64,000 bases of DNA, from contig JAZLGR010000026.1 in the NCBI GenBank assembly GCA_045616445.1, positions 1 through 64,000 of the forward strand, read 5' to 3'. Shown in pieces: positions 52,351 through 61,491 of this stretch (the first letter of the stretch is position 1; each line of letters starts with the position of its first letter). Origin of the DNA: Fimousia sp045616445 (GTDB lineage: Bacteria; Bacillota; Clostridia; Lachnospirales; Lachnospiraceae). A program made the position numbers and the translations under genes. A model generated the notes under the pieces. The model was not told the origin of the DNA. It ran no database searches and saw nothing but the letters and a program-made list of their open reading frames with translations.

Positions 52351-53295
52351 ATGTCTTTGAATAAGCATACGTATCATCCACAAGCGGCAAACCGGTTTTT
52401 ATTTCTTTATCTGCTTGCCTATCTGGTCATCGGATATGTAGGGCCGGAATTCCTGCCGGAAGACCTGACCTTCACGATTTTGCGATTTTTTCCACTGCTT
52501 CTTGCCATTGGATATCTGATCATCACAGGACAGAATCCGGTGAAGGCATTATCGATCAAGCCTTTTCATCCACTGTCTCTGCCTCTGATCATCCTTTATC
52601 CATACCTCGTGCTGCCGATCACTACGATTGTCAGAGTGCTCAGTCAGGTGATTGCCCGAAATCTTGTCAGCACAGAAATCAACAGCACCATCAGTGACAA
52701 GGGACTGTTGATCACATTGGTTACCATTGCGCTCTTCCCAGCCATTGTGGAAGAGATTGTATTCCGAGGCGTATACTACACTGGCATCAGGAATAAACGA
52801 CCACTGAAATCCATTCTCATTGCAGCCTTCTGCTTTGGCATTATGCATATGAATGTGAATCAGTTTTCCTACGCATTTGTCATGGGGATCTTCCTCATTC
52901 TCATATTCGAAGCTACCGGAAGCCTGTTGGCTCCGATCCTGGTTCATATGCTCTTTAATGGAATCTCCGTGCTTGTGAATTATCTGATGAAGGCGACCCA
53001 GACAGCTGCCGACGCAGCAGAGATAATCAACGGTCAGAGCAACCTCATGTCCACATCAGAAGCCATGGCAACCATCAAGCAGACGACACCGGCGGCACTC
53101 GTTGGACTGATCCTAGCCATCCTGATCATAGTGTTGTTGGCAAAGCTCAACCACAGAGGCGATGCGCTGAAAAGCATTTTCTCACCTCCTGCTCTTGAAG
53201 AGGGAGAAAGCACAAAGATTGGTTCCCTTAGCCTTTACGCATATCTTGTGATCTGCGTGGGAATGACCCTTATGATATTAATAAGATTTAAATAA
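52351..53295 (+). CDS. CPBP family intramembrane metalloprotease
   Basis: About 314 residues with eight or so hydrophobic segments. Motif 1 is VEEIVFRGVYYTG, motif 2 is FGIMHMNVNQFSYAFVMG and motif 3 is LVHMLFN, which together supply the catalytic residues of the CAAX-type prenyl endopeptidase/bacteriocin-immunity family. The natural substrate is unknown. The ATG at 52351 is close to AAGGAG; a TTG at 52357 has better spacing. It begins right after cvfB and ends at a terminator. Confidence 0.87.
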   Translation: MSLNKHTYHPQAANRFLFLYLLAYLVIGYVGPEFLPEDLTFTILRFFPLLLAIGYLIITGQNPVKALSIKPFHPLSLPLIILYPYLVLPITTIVRVLSQVIARNLVSTEINSTISDKGLLITLVTIALFPAIVEEIVFRGVYYTGIRNKRPLKSILIAAFCFGIMHMNVNQFSYAFVMGIFLILIFEATGSLLAPILVHMLFNGISVLVNYLMKATQTAADAAEIINGQSNLMSTSEAMATIKQTTPAALVGLILAILIIVLLAKLNHRGDALKSIFSPPALEEGESTKIGSLSLYAYLVICVGMTLMILIRFK

Positions 53296-53307
53296 TGAAT
53301 AACAAAG

Positions 53308-53342
53308 AACGGGTAACACATTAACGTGCTACCCGTTTTCTT
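53308..53342 (+). terminator. Terminator after the CPBP gene
   Basis: Stem AACGGGTAACAC / GTGCTACCCGTT with one mismatch, 6-nt loop, then TTCTTTT. Confidence 0.85.
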
Positions 53343-53394
53343 TTGTCTTTATACTATTCTAATACTGTTATATATGTTGCTACAGTCACAGCTC

Positions 53395-54408
53395 CTATTT
53401 TGTCAGTTCGCCGTAGGTGAATACAACCTTATTCCACATGCGATCAGATACTTCTTTTTCGTAATCGAACACCTTATCTTCTGTCCACTGTGCATACTGC
53501 TCGTCATATATCTTCTGCTGTCTTTCCTGCCAGATCAGATCCTTCATATCATCTAAGTACTGTTCATTGTTGGCAGTACGGAGCATCGCTACGACATATC
53601 CCTGTGGAGTCTCTAATACTTTGGTGATTCCACCTGGTTTTAACTGATCCACTGCCGCTTCAAATTCCGGTCCGCATTCTGCTCTTCCGATACCATAGCT
53701 TTCATCTAACGTATCTAACACATCATACTGTTTTGCCAGGAATGTGAAGTCTGCGCCTGCCTTCGCCTGCTTGTAAGCTTTGGTTGCCTTGGCTTTCTGT
53801 TTTTCCTTTTCTTCTGCGGAAAGCTCAACTTCTTCTCCGTTGGCATCGATCTTCTTGGTTGCAAATACCAGTTTATATACAGTTTTTACAACTGCTTCTT
53901 TGTCGGAAATCTTGGTATCTGCCTTTTTATATAATTCATTCTTTACCTTATCTGCAAGTGCATTCTCTTCATAGATTGTCTTGATCAGGCTAAGATCTGC
54001 CCCGGACATATCCATGATTTTCTGTCCCACCTTGCTCTGTGCGAAGCTTTCTGCACTGTTGGCCGCATTGGTTTTCTCGATTTCGTCCAAATAGACGCCG
54101 AGCTCTTCAGAATGGGCAACTAATGTTTTGATTGCAAGAATAGTTTCCACTGCGTCCTTCTTGGTGGAATCTTCTAATGTAATACCATCTTCCACAGTTG
54201 TCTGCCACATTTTCTTACCCAGGCTGGAGCCATACTCACTTTCCAAGGTATATTCCTGAATACGTGCGTAAACTTCTGCTTCCGCTTTGGTAACCTTCAT
54301 GCCATCATATCGAAACAGTGTGGTATCCAACATCATAAAAACACCGACACAGCAAAGAGCAACAAGTAAAAGAAATGCGGTAATAATTGCTGCAAGTTTC
54401 TTATTCAT
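53395..54408 (-). CDS. prsA: PrsA/SurA-like peptidyl-prolyl isomerase
   Basis: 337 residues. An N-terminal membrane segment (about 5-28) anchors an extracellular SurA_N-type chaperone region and a parvulin domain (about 165-300) with AKAGADFTFLAKQYD and PEFEAAVDQLKPGGITKVLETPQGYVV, recognised in parts. The Cys pair in VALCCVG does not make a good lipobox because Leu is at -1. It aids folding of exported proteins. It follows mfd on the same strand. Confidence 0.87.
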   Translation of the reverse strand: MNKKLAAIITAFLLLVALCCVGVFMMLDTTLFRYDGMKVTKAEAEVYARIQEYTLESEYGSSLGKKMWQTTVEDGITLEDSTKKDAVETILAIKTLVAHSEELGVYLDEIEKTNAANSAESFAQSKVGQKIMDMSGADLSLIKTIYEENALADKVKNELYKKADTKISDKEAVVKTVYKLVFATKKIDANGEEVELSAEEKEKQKAKATKAYKQAKAGADFTFLAKQYDVLDTLDESYGIGRAECGPEFEAAVDQLKPGGITKVLETPQGYVVAMLRTANNEQYLDDMKDLIWQERQQKIYDEQYAQWTEDKVFDYEKEVSDRMWNKVVFTYGELTK

Positions 54409-54455
54409 ACTATGACCTCCAATGATTATTATTCCATTAATAATATACTACAAAA

Positions 54456-57400
54456 CTATCGTTCTATCAAATCATTTATCTCTTCAATCATGGTTGTAAC
54501 CATCGGAATCTGCTCTGTCTTCTTGATTTTTTCAAGATTTAAGGTAAATACCGGGCTATCCTTGATGGTAAGCTTCATAATCTTCTTATATTTCTCCAAC
54601 AGTTCCGGGATGCGGTCCACGTCAACTTTCGCCTTCGGATACATCCGGATGACGTATACCGAATCTCGCTGTTCCACAGCAGTCATGCAGGCCTTGTGTG
54701 CTCTGGCCCTCATGTAGGCGATGTTTAACAGATTGACGACAGCATTGGGCATGTCACCGAAGCGGTCGATCAGCTCATCCGTCATCTCCTCCAAGTCATC
54801 CTGTGTCTCAATCTGGGAAATGCGTTTGTAAAGCTCAAGTTTCTGGAACTCATTGCGCACGTAGCCGGCCGGGATAAATGCATTCATAGTCAGATCCACC
54901 GTTGTCTCAAATTCTTCCTCCATCGGAAGCTCACCCTTTAAGCGAAGCACAGCTTCGTTGAGCATCTTACAATAGAGATCATAGCCCACCGCTTCCATAT
55001 GGCCGGACTGAGCTTCTCCAAGCAGGTTGCCTGCACCACGGATCTCCAGATCCCTCATAGCAATCTTATATCCGGATCCTAAGTCCGTGAATTCTCTGAT
55101 GGCCTGAAGACGCTTCTCTGCAGTTTCTCTGAGCATAGTATCTCTCTTATACATCAAAAATGCATATGCCATACGGTTGGATCGTCCGACACGGCCCCTC
55201 AGCTGGTACAGCTGGGAAAGCCCCAGACGGTTGGCATCCTGAATGATCATCGTATTGACATTGGAAATATCAAGACCGGTCTCTATGATGGTGGTGGAAA
55301 CCAGTACATCGATTTCTCCATTCATAAACTGGAACATCTTGTTCTCTAAGGTTCGCTCGCTCATCTGTCCGTGGGCATATTCTACCACCGCCTCCGGCAC
55401 CAGATGACGAATCTTTGATGCAACTTCTTCTATATTATTCACTCGATTGTATACATAATAAACCTGCCCGCCACGGCCCAATTCACGAAGGATGGCTTCT
55501 CGGATCATCTCTTCGTTATATTCTAAGACGTAGGTCTGGATTGCCTGTCGGTCCACAGGCGGCTCCTCCAGAATGCTCATATCACGGATTCCAATAAGAC
55601 TCATATGGAGGGTTCTTGGAATCGGTGTGGCAGAAAGGGACAATACATCGATATTTTTTCTCAGTTTTTTGATTTTTTCTTTATGGGTCACCCCAAAACG
55701 CTGTTCTTCATCGATGATGAGCAATCCCAGATCTTTGAAGGACACGTCCCTTGATAATACACGGTGGGTTCCGATGACGATATCCACACTGCCTTTTTTC
55801 AGTCCCTCTAAGGTTTTCTTATTCTGGGCAGGGGTTCGAAATCTTGACAGCATCTCCACTCGGATCGGATAATCCTTCATTCGCTCCTTAAAGCTGTTGT
55901 AATGCTGCTGGGCCAGAATGGTTGTTGGCACCAGATATACCACCTGTTTGCTGTTGGTCACCGCCTTGAATGCGGCACGGATGGCAACCTCTGTCTTGCC
56001 AAATCCCACGTCCCCACAGATGAGTCGGTCCATGATCTTCTTACTCTCCATGTCCCGTTTGGTCTCCTCAATGGCAGTAAGCTGATCGATGGTTTCCTCA
56101 TATGGGAACATCTCCTCAAATTCAGCCTGCCACACCGTATCTTCATCGCAGGCAAATCCTTCCTCCTGCTGACGGATGGCATAGAGATCTACCAGATCCT
56201 GAGCAATGACATTGACCTTGGTGCGCACCTTCTTCTTGGCACTGCCCCACTCCTTGCCGCCAAGGACGTTGATCTTCGGCTTTTTCGCGCTGGCACTGGC
56301 ATACTTCTGAATGAGATCCAGCTGGCTGGCCAGCATAAAGAGATGGCTGCCGCCCTTATATTCGATATCGATATAATCCTTGGTCACGCCGCCTACATCG
56401 ATTTTTTCAATACCCTTGTAGACGCCGATACCGTGATTTTCGTGAACCACGTAGTCCCCAACGGATAAATCTCCAAAGCTTGCCAGAGTTTTGCCCTTCT
56501 TCTCACTCTTTCGGCGCTTCTTGCGGTCCTTCTTCAGCTGGAAAATGTCACTCTCTGCAATAACAACAAAGCGGATATCACTATACTCAAACCCGCTTTT
56601 CAGCTTCCCTGTGGTCACCATGATCTCGCCGTCTAACAGCTTATGCTCCAAACGGTCGGCGTAAAAGTTCTCCAATCCCGCATTGCGAAGCTCATCGGCA
56701 AAACGCTGGGCACGGGTATGGGATGGAGAAAGGACCAGAATCTTGTATTGCTTCTTTTTATAAAGCTTTAAGTCCTTCACCAACTGCTCAAAGCTGTTGT
56801 TATAGGCCTGAATGGACTTCACATTCAGGTAATAAGTTTCACGGAGCCGTGCAAATTTATAGCTCTGCATCAGCATACTGGTAAATAATGCCGGTGCTTT
56901 GCACACCTCGCCGATCATCTTCTCGAAGGAATCGATGCGGTCTGTCTGTCCCGGCAGGATATATCCTCCCATCAGACGGGACTGCATGCTCATCTCCACC
57001 TCCGTGGCAAATGCATCTGCACGTTCCTTCACTCGATTCGGCTCATCTACTATATATAACGTATCCCCCTTTGGAAAATAATCCATCAAAGATACGGTTT
57101 CTTCATAAAAATAGTTCAAAAAGGCTTCGATTCCAATGAGACTGCCAAGTTCAGAAAGTTCCTCCTTCACACGGGCCATCTCCTTCTGGATGCGCTCATA
57201 AGCCTCGAAACGCTTCTCTTTTTTAAGTTTTGCAGCGTAGGTTTTATGCTCTCTGGAGATTTTTTTCAATCCTTCCTTCACACGGACGCCTGATAGCACT
57301 ACCTCTGTAGCCGGATAGACAAAGAGCTCTTCCACATTCTCAATGGAGCGCTGAGATTCAGAATCAAACATACGAATACTGTCGATCTCCACATCCCAAA

Positions 57401-57977
57401 GCTCAATTCGATATGGATTCTCCTCCGTCACTGGGAAAATATCCAGAATGCCGCCGCGGATACAATACTCACCTGCCCCCTCTACAAAGGCAGTTTTTTC
57501 ATATCCCATATCTGTAAGCTTTCGCGCAATCTTCTCTAAATCAATCTCATCTCCCACCTGGAAGAACAGGCGGTTGCTGCGAAACTGATACATGGGGATC
57601 ATGCGGTCAAGCACACCTTCCACACTGGTTACAATGGTGACATCACGGTTCTCCATCAGATCACGGAGTGCTGCCAGTCGCTGCTGGGCGATGGTATTGC
57701 CGTGGATATCAGCACTGTAAAACAATAGGTCTCTGGCTGGGAAATAGTGGACGCTACGGTCATAGAAACGATATTCCTCTGCAATTTCCTTCGCCTTCAT
57801 CTCGTGATAAGTGATGATGACGCGGCACTTGTAGTCCTGTCCCAGTCCATGGATGAGATGGCATTTCTGACTGTCGATGCATCCGCTGATTCCAATCGGT
57901 GTCACACCGTTCTTCAGACTTTCTTCTATATTCAGATATTCCTGGTATTCCTTTAATGGATACATGATCGTCTTCAT
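54456..57977 (-). CDS. mfd: Transcription-repair coupling factor Mfd
   Basis: 1173 residues, standard Mfd size. N-terminal UvrB-like modules, the RNA-polymerase interaction domain (SVGDYVVHENHGIGVYKGIE), the RecG-like translocase with LICGDVGFGKTEVAIRAAF, DEEQRFGV and QLRGRVGRS, and the C-terminal TRCF domain. It removes stalled RNA polymerase and recruits UvrA. It lies between pth and prsA; the pth-mfd order is conserved in Firmicutes. Confidence 0.97.
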   Translation of the reverse strand: MKTIMYPLKEYQEYLNIEESLKNGVTPIGISGCIDSQKCHLIHGLGQDYKCRVIITYHEMKAKEIAEEYRFYDRSVHYFPARDLLFYSADIHGNTIAQQRLAALRDLMENRDVTIVTSVEGVLDRMIPMYQFRSNRLFFQVGDEIDLEKIARKLTDMGYEKTAFVEGAGEYCIRGGILDIFPVTEENPYRIELWDVEIDSIRMFDSESQRSIENVEELFVYPATEVVLSGVRVKEGLKKISREHKTYAAKLKKEKRFEAYERIQKEMARVKEELSELGSLIGIEAFLNYFYEETVSLMDYFPKGDTLYIVDEPNRVKERADAFATEVEMSMQSRLMGGYILPGQTDRIDSFEKMIGEVCKAPALFTSMLMQSYKFARLRETYYLNVKSIQAYNNSFEQLVKDLKLYKKKQYKILVLSPSHTRAQRFADELRNAGLENFYADRLEHKLLDGEIMVTTGKLKSGFEYSDIRFVVIAESDIFQLKKDRKKRRKSEKKGKTLASFGDLSVGDYVVHENHGIGVYKGIEKIDVGGVTKDYIDIEYKGGSHLFMLASQLDLIQKYASASAKKPKINVLGGKEWGSAKKKVRTKVNVIAQDLVDLYAIRQQEEGFACDEDTVWQAEFEEMFPYEETIDQLTAIEETKRDMESKKIMDRLICGDVGFGKTEVAIRAAFKAVTNSKQVVYLVPTTILAQQHYNSFKERMKDYPIRVEMLSRFRTPAQNKKTLEGLKKGSVDIVIGTHRVLSRDVSFKDLGLLIIDEEQRFGVTHKEKIKKLRKNIDVLSLSATPIPRTLHMSLIGIRDMSILEEPPVDRQAIQTYVLEYNEEMIREAILRELGRGGQVYYVYNRVNNIEEVASKIRHLVPEAVVEYAHGQMSERTLENKMFQFMNGEIDVLVSTTIIETGLDISNVNTMIIQDANRLGLSQLYQLRGRVGRSNRMAYAFLMYKRDTMLRETAEKRLQAIREFTDLGSGYKIAMRDLEIRGAGNLLGEAQSGHMEAVGYDLYCKMLNEAVLRLKGELPMEEEFETTVDLTMNAFIPAGYVRNEFQKLELYKRISQIETQDDLEEMTDELIDRFGDMPNAVVNLLNIAYMRARAHKACMTAVEQRDSVYVIRMYPKAKVDVDRIPELLEKYKKIMKLTIKDSPVFTLNLEKIKKTEQIPMVTTMIEEINDLIER

Positions 57978-58015
57978 ACTCTCACCCGCCTTTCTTTTCG
58001 ATCAATACGCTCTTC

Positions 58016-58588
58016 TTATTCGATGATGGATTTGTTGTAATCGTTCATGGCCTTATCCACATCATCCCAGACCATGCATTCCACTGCCCCTGCCACATTC
58101 GGCATGAGTTTTTCATATATTTCATTCTCTCCCTTGGAGAACTTACCAAGCACATAATTGGCTAAATCCATGCCCTTTGGTTTTTCGCCCACACCGATTT
58201 TAATACGTGGGAAGTCCTGTCCACCCAAATGGGCAATGATACTCTTAATTCCATTATGGCCGCCGGCGCTGCCTTTCTTGCGAATACGGATTCTGCCGAC
58301 ATCAAGACTGATGTCATCATAAATGACAATAAAATCTTCCGGATAGAGCTTATAAAAATCCATAATGGAACGCAAGCTTTCTCCACTTAAATTCATATAG
58401 GTCTGTGGTTTTACTAAAAGCACCTTCTGACCGTCGATCATACCTTTACCGATGAGTGCGCGATGCTTTTTGGTGTCCACGCTGATATTATATTTATTCG
58501 CCAGATAATCGATGGCTACAAACCCGATGTTATGTCTGGTTCCATCGTACTTTTTCTCTGGATTTCCTAATCCTACAACGATTTTCAT
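58016..58588 (-). CDS. pth: Peptidyl-tRNA hydrolase
   Basis: 190 residues: MKIVVGLGNPEKKYDGTRHN with Asn10 and catalytic His20, KPQTYMNLSGES, and the KGSAGGHNGIKSIIAHLGGQ loop. It recycles peptidyl-tRNA released by stalled ribosomes. It begins the pth-mfd-prsA series. Confidence 0.97.
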   Translation of the reverse strand: MKIVVGLGNPEKKYDGTRHNIGFVAIDYLANKYNISVDTKKHRALIGKGMIDGQKVLLVKPQTYMNLSGESLRSIMDFYKLYPEDFIVIYDDISLDVGRIRIRKKGSAGGHNGIKSIIAHLGGQDFPRIKIGVGEKPKGMDLANYVLGKFSKGENEIYEKLMPNVAGAVECMVWDDVDKAMNDYNKSIIE

Positions 58589-58628
58589 CTGTGTTCACTC
58601 CTTTCGCACACTATAGGATAGCATAAAA

Positions 58629-58657
58629 AAGGTTCCTTGTACAATACAAGGAACCTT
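58629..58657 (-). terminator. Terminator of glgC-glgD
   Basis: A perfect 12-bp stem AAGGTTCCTTGT / ACAAGGAACCTT with a 5-nt loop and TTTTTT on the minus strand. Confidence 0.9.
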
Positions 58658-58682
58658 TAATGTGTTGATTATTTATTCGAAA

Positions 58683-59804
58683 TTACAGGATATATCTTTC
58701 GTTCTTTTCTACAACGATTTTGTATCCGTCTTCGCCAACATAGTTTGTGCCTGGACGTAATGTGTCACGGCTTTCAACGATGCAGTTTTCAAGAACTGTG
58801 TTGTCACCAATATAAACGTCGTTTAAGATGATGGAGTTCTTGATTGTTACGTTGTTTCCAACATATACATCTTTGAAAAGTACGGAATTTTCAACAGCGC
58901 CGTTGATTACACAGCCTGTAGCAACGATAGAATTCTTAACGCAAGAACCTTCGTTGTATTTTGCTGGAGGAAGATCTGCAACCTGTGTGTAGATACCAGG
59001 ATGTTTCTTGAAGAAGTAATCTCTAACTTCTTTCTTTAAGAAATCTTTGTTAACCTGAGCGTATGCATCTACTGTGGAGATGTTCTTCCAGTATCCGCTT
59101 AATTCGAACGCGTATACACGTTTTTCTTCCATAGATGGTAAGATGATATCTTTAACTAAATCAAATTTACCTTCTTCTGCGCATCTTTCTAATTCAGAGA
59201 TGAGGTGTCTTCTTCTCATGATGTAGATACCAGCGGAAACTAATGTTGTCTTTGGAGCTTCTGGTTTTTCTTCGAATCCAACAACTGCGCCTGTTTCATC
59301 TTTTTCGATGATACCGAAACGTGTGATGTCTTCATCAACGCCAGCCATATCTTTTGCAACGATTGTGATATCAGCACCTTTTTCAATGTGATATTTTAAT
59401 ACGTCGTTGTAGTTTAATTTGTAGATACCATCACCTGCAGCGATTGCTACGTATGGTTCATGGCTCTTCTTTAAGAAATCGATGTTCTGGTAAATAGCAT
59501 CTGCTGTTCCACGATACCAGAAATCATTTTCATTTGTTAATGTTGGTGTGAATGTATATAAACCACCCTGTTTACGTCCGAAATCCCACCATTTAGAAGA
59601 ACTTAAATGTTCATGTAAAGATTTGGAGTTGTACTGTGTAATAACGCCAACTTTCTGCATTCCAGAGTTGCTCATGGAAGATAAAGCGAAGTCGATTGCT
59701 CTATAGCTACCTGCTACTGGCATAGCTGCTGTAGCTCTTCTATCAGAAAGTGCGCCCAGCTTTTTGCTGTTACCACCTGCTAAAATAATACCGATTGTTT
59801 TCAT
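58683..59804 (-). CDS. glgD: Glucose-1-phosphate adenylyltransferase subunit GlgD
   Basis: 373 residues: nucleotidyltransferase domain (GIILAGGNSKKLGALSDRRA, where the catalytic GGxGxRL motif is altered) and a C-terminal left-handed beta helix (VYVGNNVTIKNSIILNDVYI). In Firmicutes GlgD is the regulatory partner that stimulates GlgC. It is 15 bp after glgC. Codon use is highly optimised. Confidence 0.95.
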   Translation of the reverse strand: MKTIGIILAGGNSKKLGALSDRRATAAMPVAGSYRAIDFALSSMSNSGMQKVGVITQYNSKSLHEHLSSSKWWDFGRKQGGLYTFTPTLTNENDFWYRGTADAIYQNIDFLKKSHEPYVAIAAGDGIYKLNYNDVLKYHIEKGADITIVAKDMAGVDEDITRFGIIEKDETGAVVGFEEKPEAPKTTLVSAGIYIMRRRHLISELERCAEEGKFDLVKDIILPSMEEKRVYAFELSGYWKNISTVDAYAQVNKDFLKKEVRDYFFKKHPGIYTQVADLPPAKYNEGSCVKNSIVATGCVINGAVENSVLFKDVYVGNNVTIKNSIILNDVYIGDNTVLENCIVESRDTLRPGTNYVGEDGYKIVVEKNERYIL

Positions 59805-59819
59805 GCTTTTTCACCTACC

Positions 59820-61085
59820 TTACTTAATTAAAGCTTCTCCAGTTGGAAGTTCTCTGTTTGGATAATCTTCTGGAGTTGTCTTACCGAAGATTGCTACGTT
59901 CTTACCTACTTTTACTTTGTATGGAATGTAGGAGTTCTGTCCAACAGCTACTAAACCATGGTTGTAGATATGTGGAGCAAAGGTGTTTTCAGCATCTTCA
60001 AAGTCAGCAGAACCAAGTACTACTTTATCTTCGATTTCACAGTTTTCAGCGATAACTGCTTTGTCGATGATTACGTTTTCACCAATTCTTGTGTGGTTCA
60101 TGATGATAGAATCTTTGATTACAGATCCTTCTCCGATGATTACGTCAGAACCGATTACGGAGTTTTCAACTGTACCATAAATTTCGGATTCGTCACCAAC
60201 GATAGAGCCTTTAACAGCACCATTCTCTCCGATGAACATTGGAGGGATGGATTCGCTCTTTGTATATACTCTCCAGTATTCTTCGTATAAATTGAATTCT
60301 GGAATAAGGCTGATTAAGTCCATGTTTGCTTCCCAGTAAGAGCTTAATGTTCCTACGTCTTTCCAGTATCCCTGGAATTCATAAGAAATAATCTTGCTTC
60401 CGTTTTCGAAGCAGTATGGGATTACATGCATACCAAAGTCTAAGTTTGGAATATGTTCGCATGCAAGTAAAGCATTCTTAAGAACTTTGTAATCGAAAAT
60501 GTAGATACCCATGGAAGCCTTGTTGCTCTTTGGTTCCTTTGGTTTTTCCTGGAATTCTACGATTGTGTCATTCTCATCTGTTACTACGATACCGAAACGG
60601 CTAGCTTCTTCCATAGGAACTTCCATAGCTGCGATAGAAATAGCTGCGCCCTTCTGTTTGTGGTTTTCAAGCATTAATTCGTAATCCATCTTGTAGATGT
60701 GGTCACCAGATAAGATTAATACATAATCAGGATTATAGTAATCCATGTATTCTAAGTTCTGGAAAATAGCATCTGCTGTACCTGCGAAGTATCCGCTCTT
60801 TCCGCTGGATTCGTATGGAGAAAGAACAGTTACACCACCTACGTTACGGTCTAAGTCCCAAGGAATACCAATTCCTACATGCTGGTTCAGTTTAAGTGGC
60901 ATATACTGTGTCATAACACCTACAGTATCGATACCAGAATTAATACAGTTACTAAGTGGGAAGTCAATAATTCTATACTTACCACCGAAAGAAACAGCTG
61001 GTTTAGCAGTTTTAGAAGTTAAAACACCAAGTCTGCTTCCCTGTCCGCCTGCTAAAAGCATAGCGATCATCTCTTTTTTTACCAT
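59820..61085 (-). CDS. glgC: Glucose-1-phosphate adenylyltransferase GlgC
   Basis: About 421 residues. The intact catalytic start AMLLAGGQGSRLGVLTSKTA, FAGTADAIFQN and LILSGDHIYKMDY are followed by a beta-helix domain. It makes ADP-glucose, the glycogen precursor. The start at 61085 follows GGGG by about 8 bp. The promoter at 61134-61162 lies within a duplicated 19-bp block. No glgA, glgB or glgP is in the window. Confidence 0.96.
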   Translation of the reverse strand: MVKKEMIAMLLAGGQGSRLGVLTSKTAKPAVSFGGKYRIIDFPLSNCINSGIDTVGVMTQYMPLKLNQHVGIGIPWDLDRNVGGVTVLSPYESSGKSGYFAGTADAIFQNLEYMDYYNPDYVLILSGDHIYKMDYELMLENHKQKGAAISIAAMEVPMEEASRFGIVVTDENDTIVEFQEKPKEPKSNKASMGIYIFDYKVLKNALLACEHIPNLDFGMHVIPYCFENGSKIISYEFQGYWKDVGTLSSYWEANMDLISLIPEFNLYEEYWRVYTKSESIPPMFIGENGAVKGSIVGDESEIYGTVENSVIGSDVIIGEGSVIKDSIIMNHTRIGENVIIDKAVIAENCEIEDKVVLGSADFEDAENTFAPHIYNHGLVAVGQNSYIPYKVKVGKNVAIFGKTTPEDYPNRELPTGEALIK

Positions 61086-61106
61086 CGTATTCACCCCTTT
61101 GTGCAT

Positions 61107-61144
61107 GATAGTTAATTATAACATTGATAGTTAATTATAACATT
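61107..61144. repeat. Tandem 19-bp repeat in the glgC upstream region
   Basis: GATAGTTAATTATAACATT occurs twice head to tail (61107-61125 and 61126-61144). Each copy holds a TATAAT on the minus strand; only the distal one has a matching -35 box. Confidence 0.85.
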
Positions 61145-61162
61145 AATGGTGGAAAATGTGAA
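61134..61162 (-). promoter_or_regulatory. Promoter of glgC-glgD
   Basis: Minus strand TTCACA (61157-61162), 17 bp, TATAAT (61134-61139), in the upstream copy of the tandem repeat. Confidence 0.65.
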
Positions 61163-61358
61163 TAATAAACATAGAAACCGTTAAAAATGCAACGAACTTT
61201 TTTGTACACTCCGCACATGAATCGCGCTTTCTATCACAATAATTTAGGGAAATTTGTTACATTCCTTGAAATCCCTCTCCAATTATTCGTCATATTATCC
61301 ATATTTCACGTATGTTTCTATTATAACTGAATTTTTGTTATTTCGCAATGTGTCTGTC

Positions 61359-61387
61359 TTGAAAGTTTAAACTTTTTGTCCTATACT
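61359..61387 (+). promoter_or_regulatory. Promoter of murC
   Basis: TTGAAA (61359-61364), 17 bp, TATACT (61382-61387), giving an untranslated leader of about 100 nt. The rest of the 61163-61358 gap shows nothing I recognise. Confidence 0.6.
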
Positions 61388-61491
61388 AATTTATAAGAAA
61401 GTTTCACATTCTTTCTATATAATAGAAAACTTTATTTATGTTTAGAATAATTATATTCATATATTAAGTAAGAAAGGAAAATATCAGAAAC

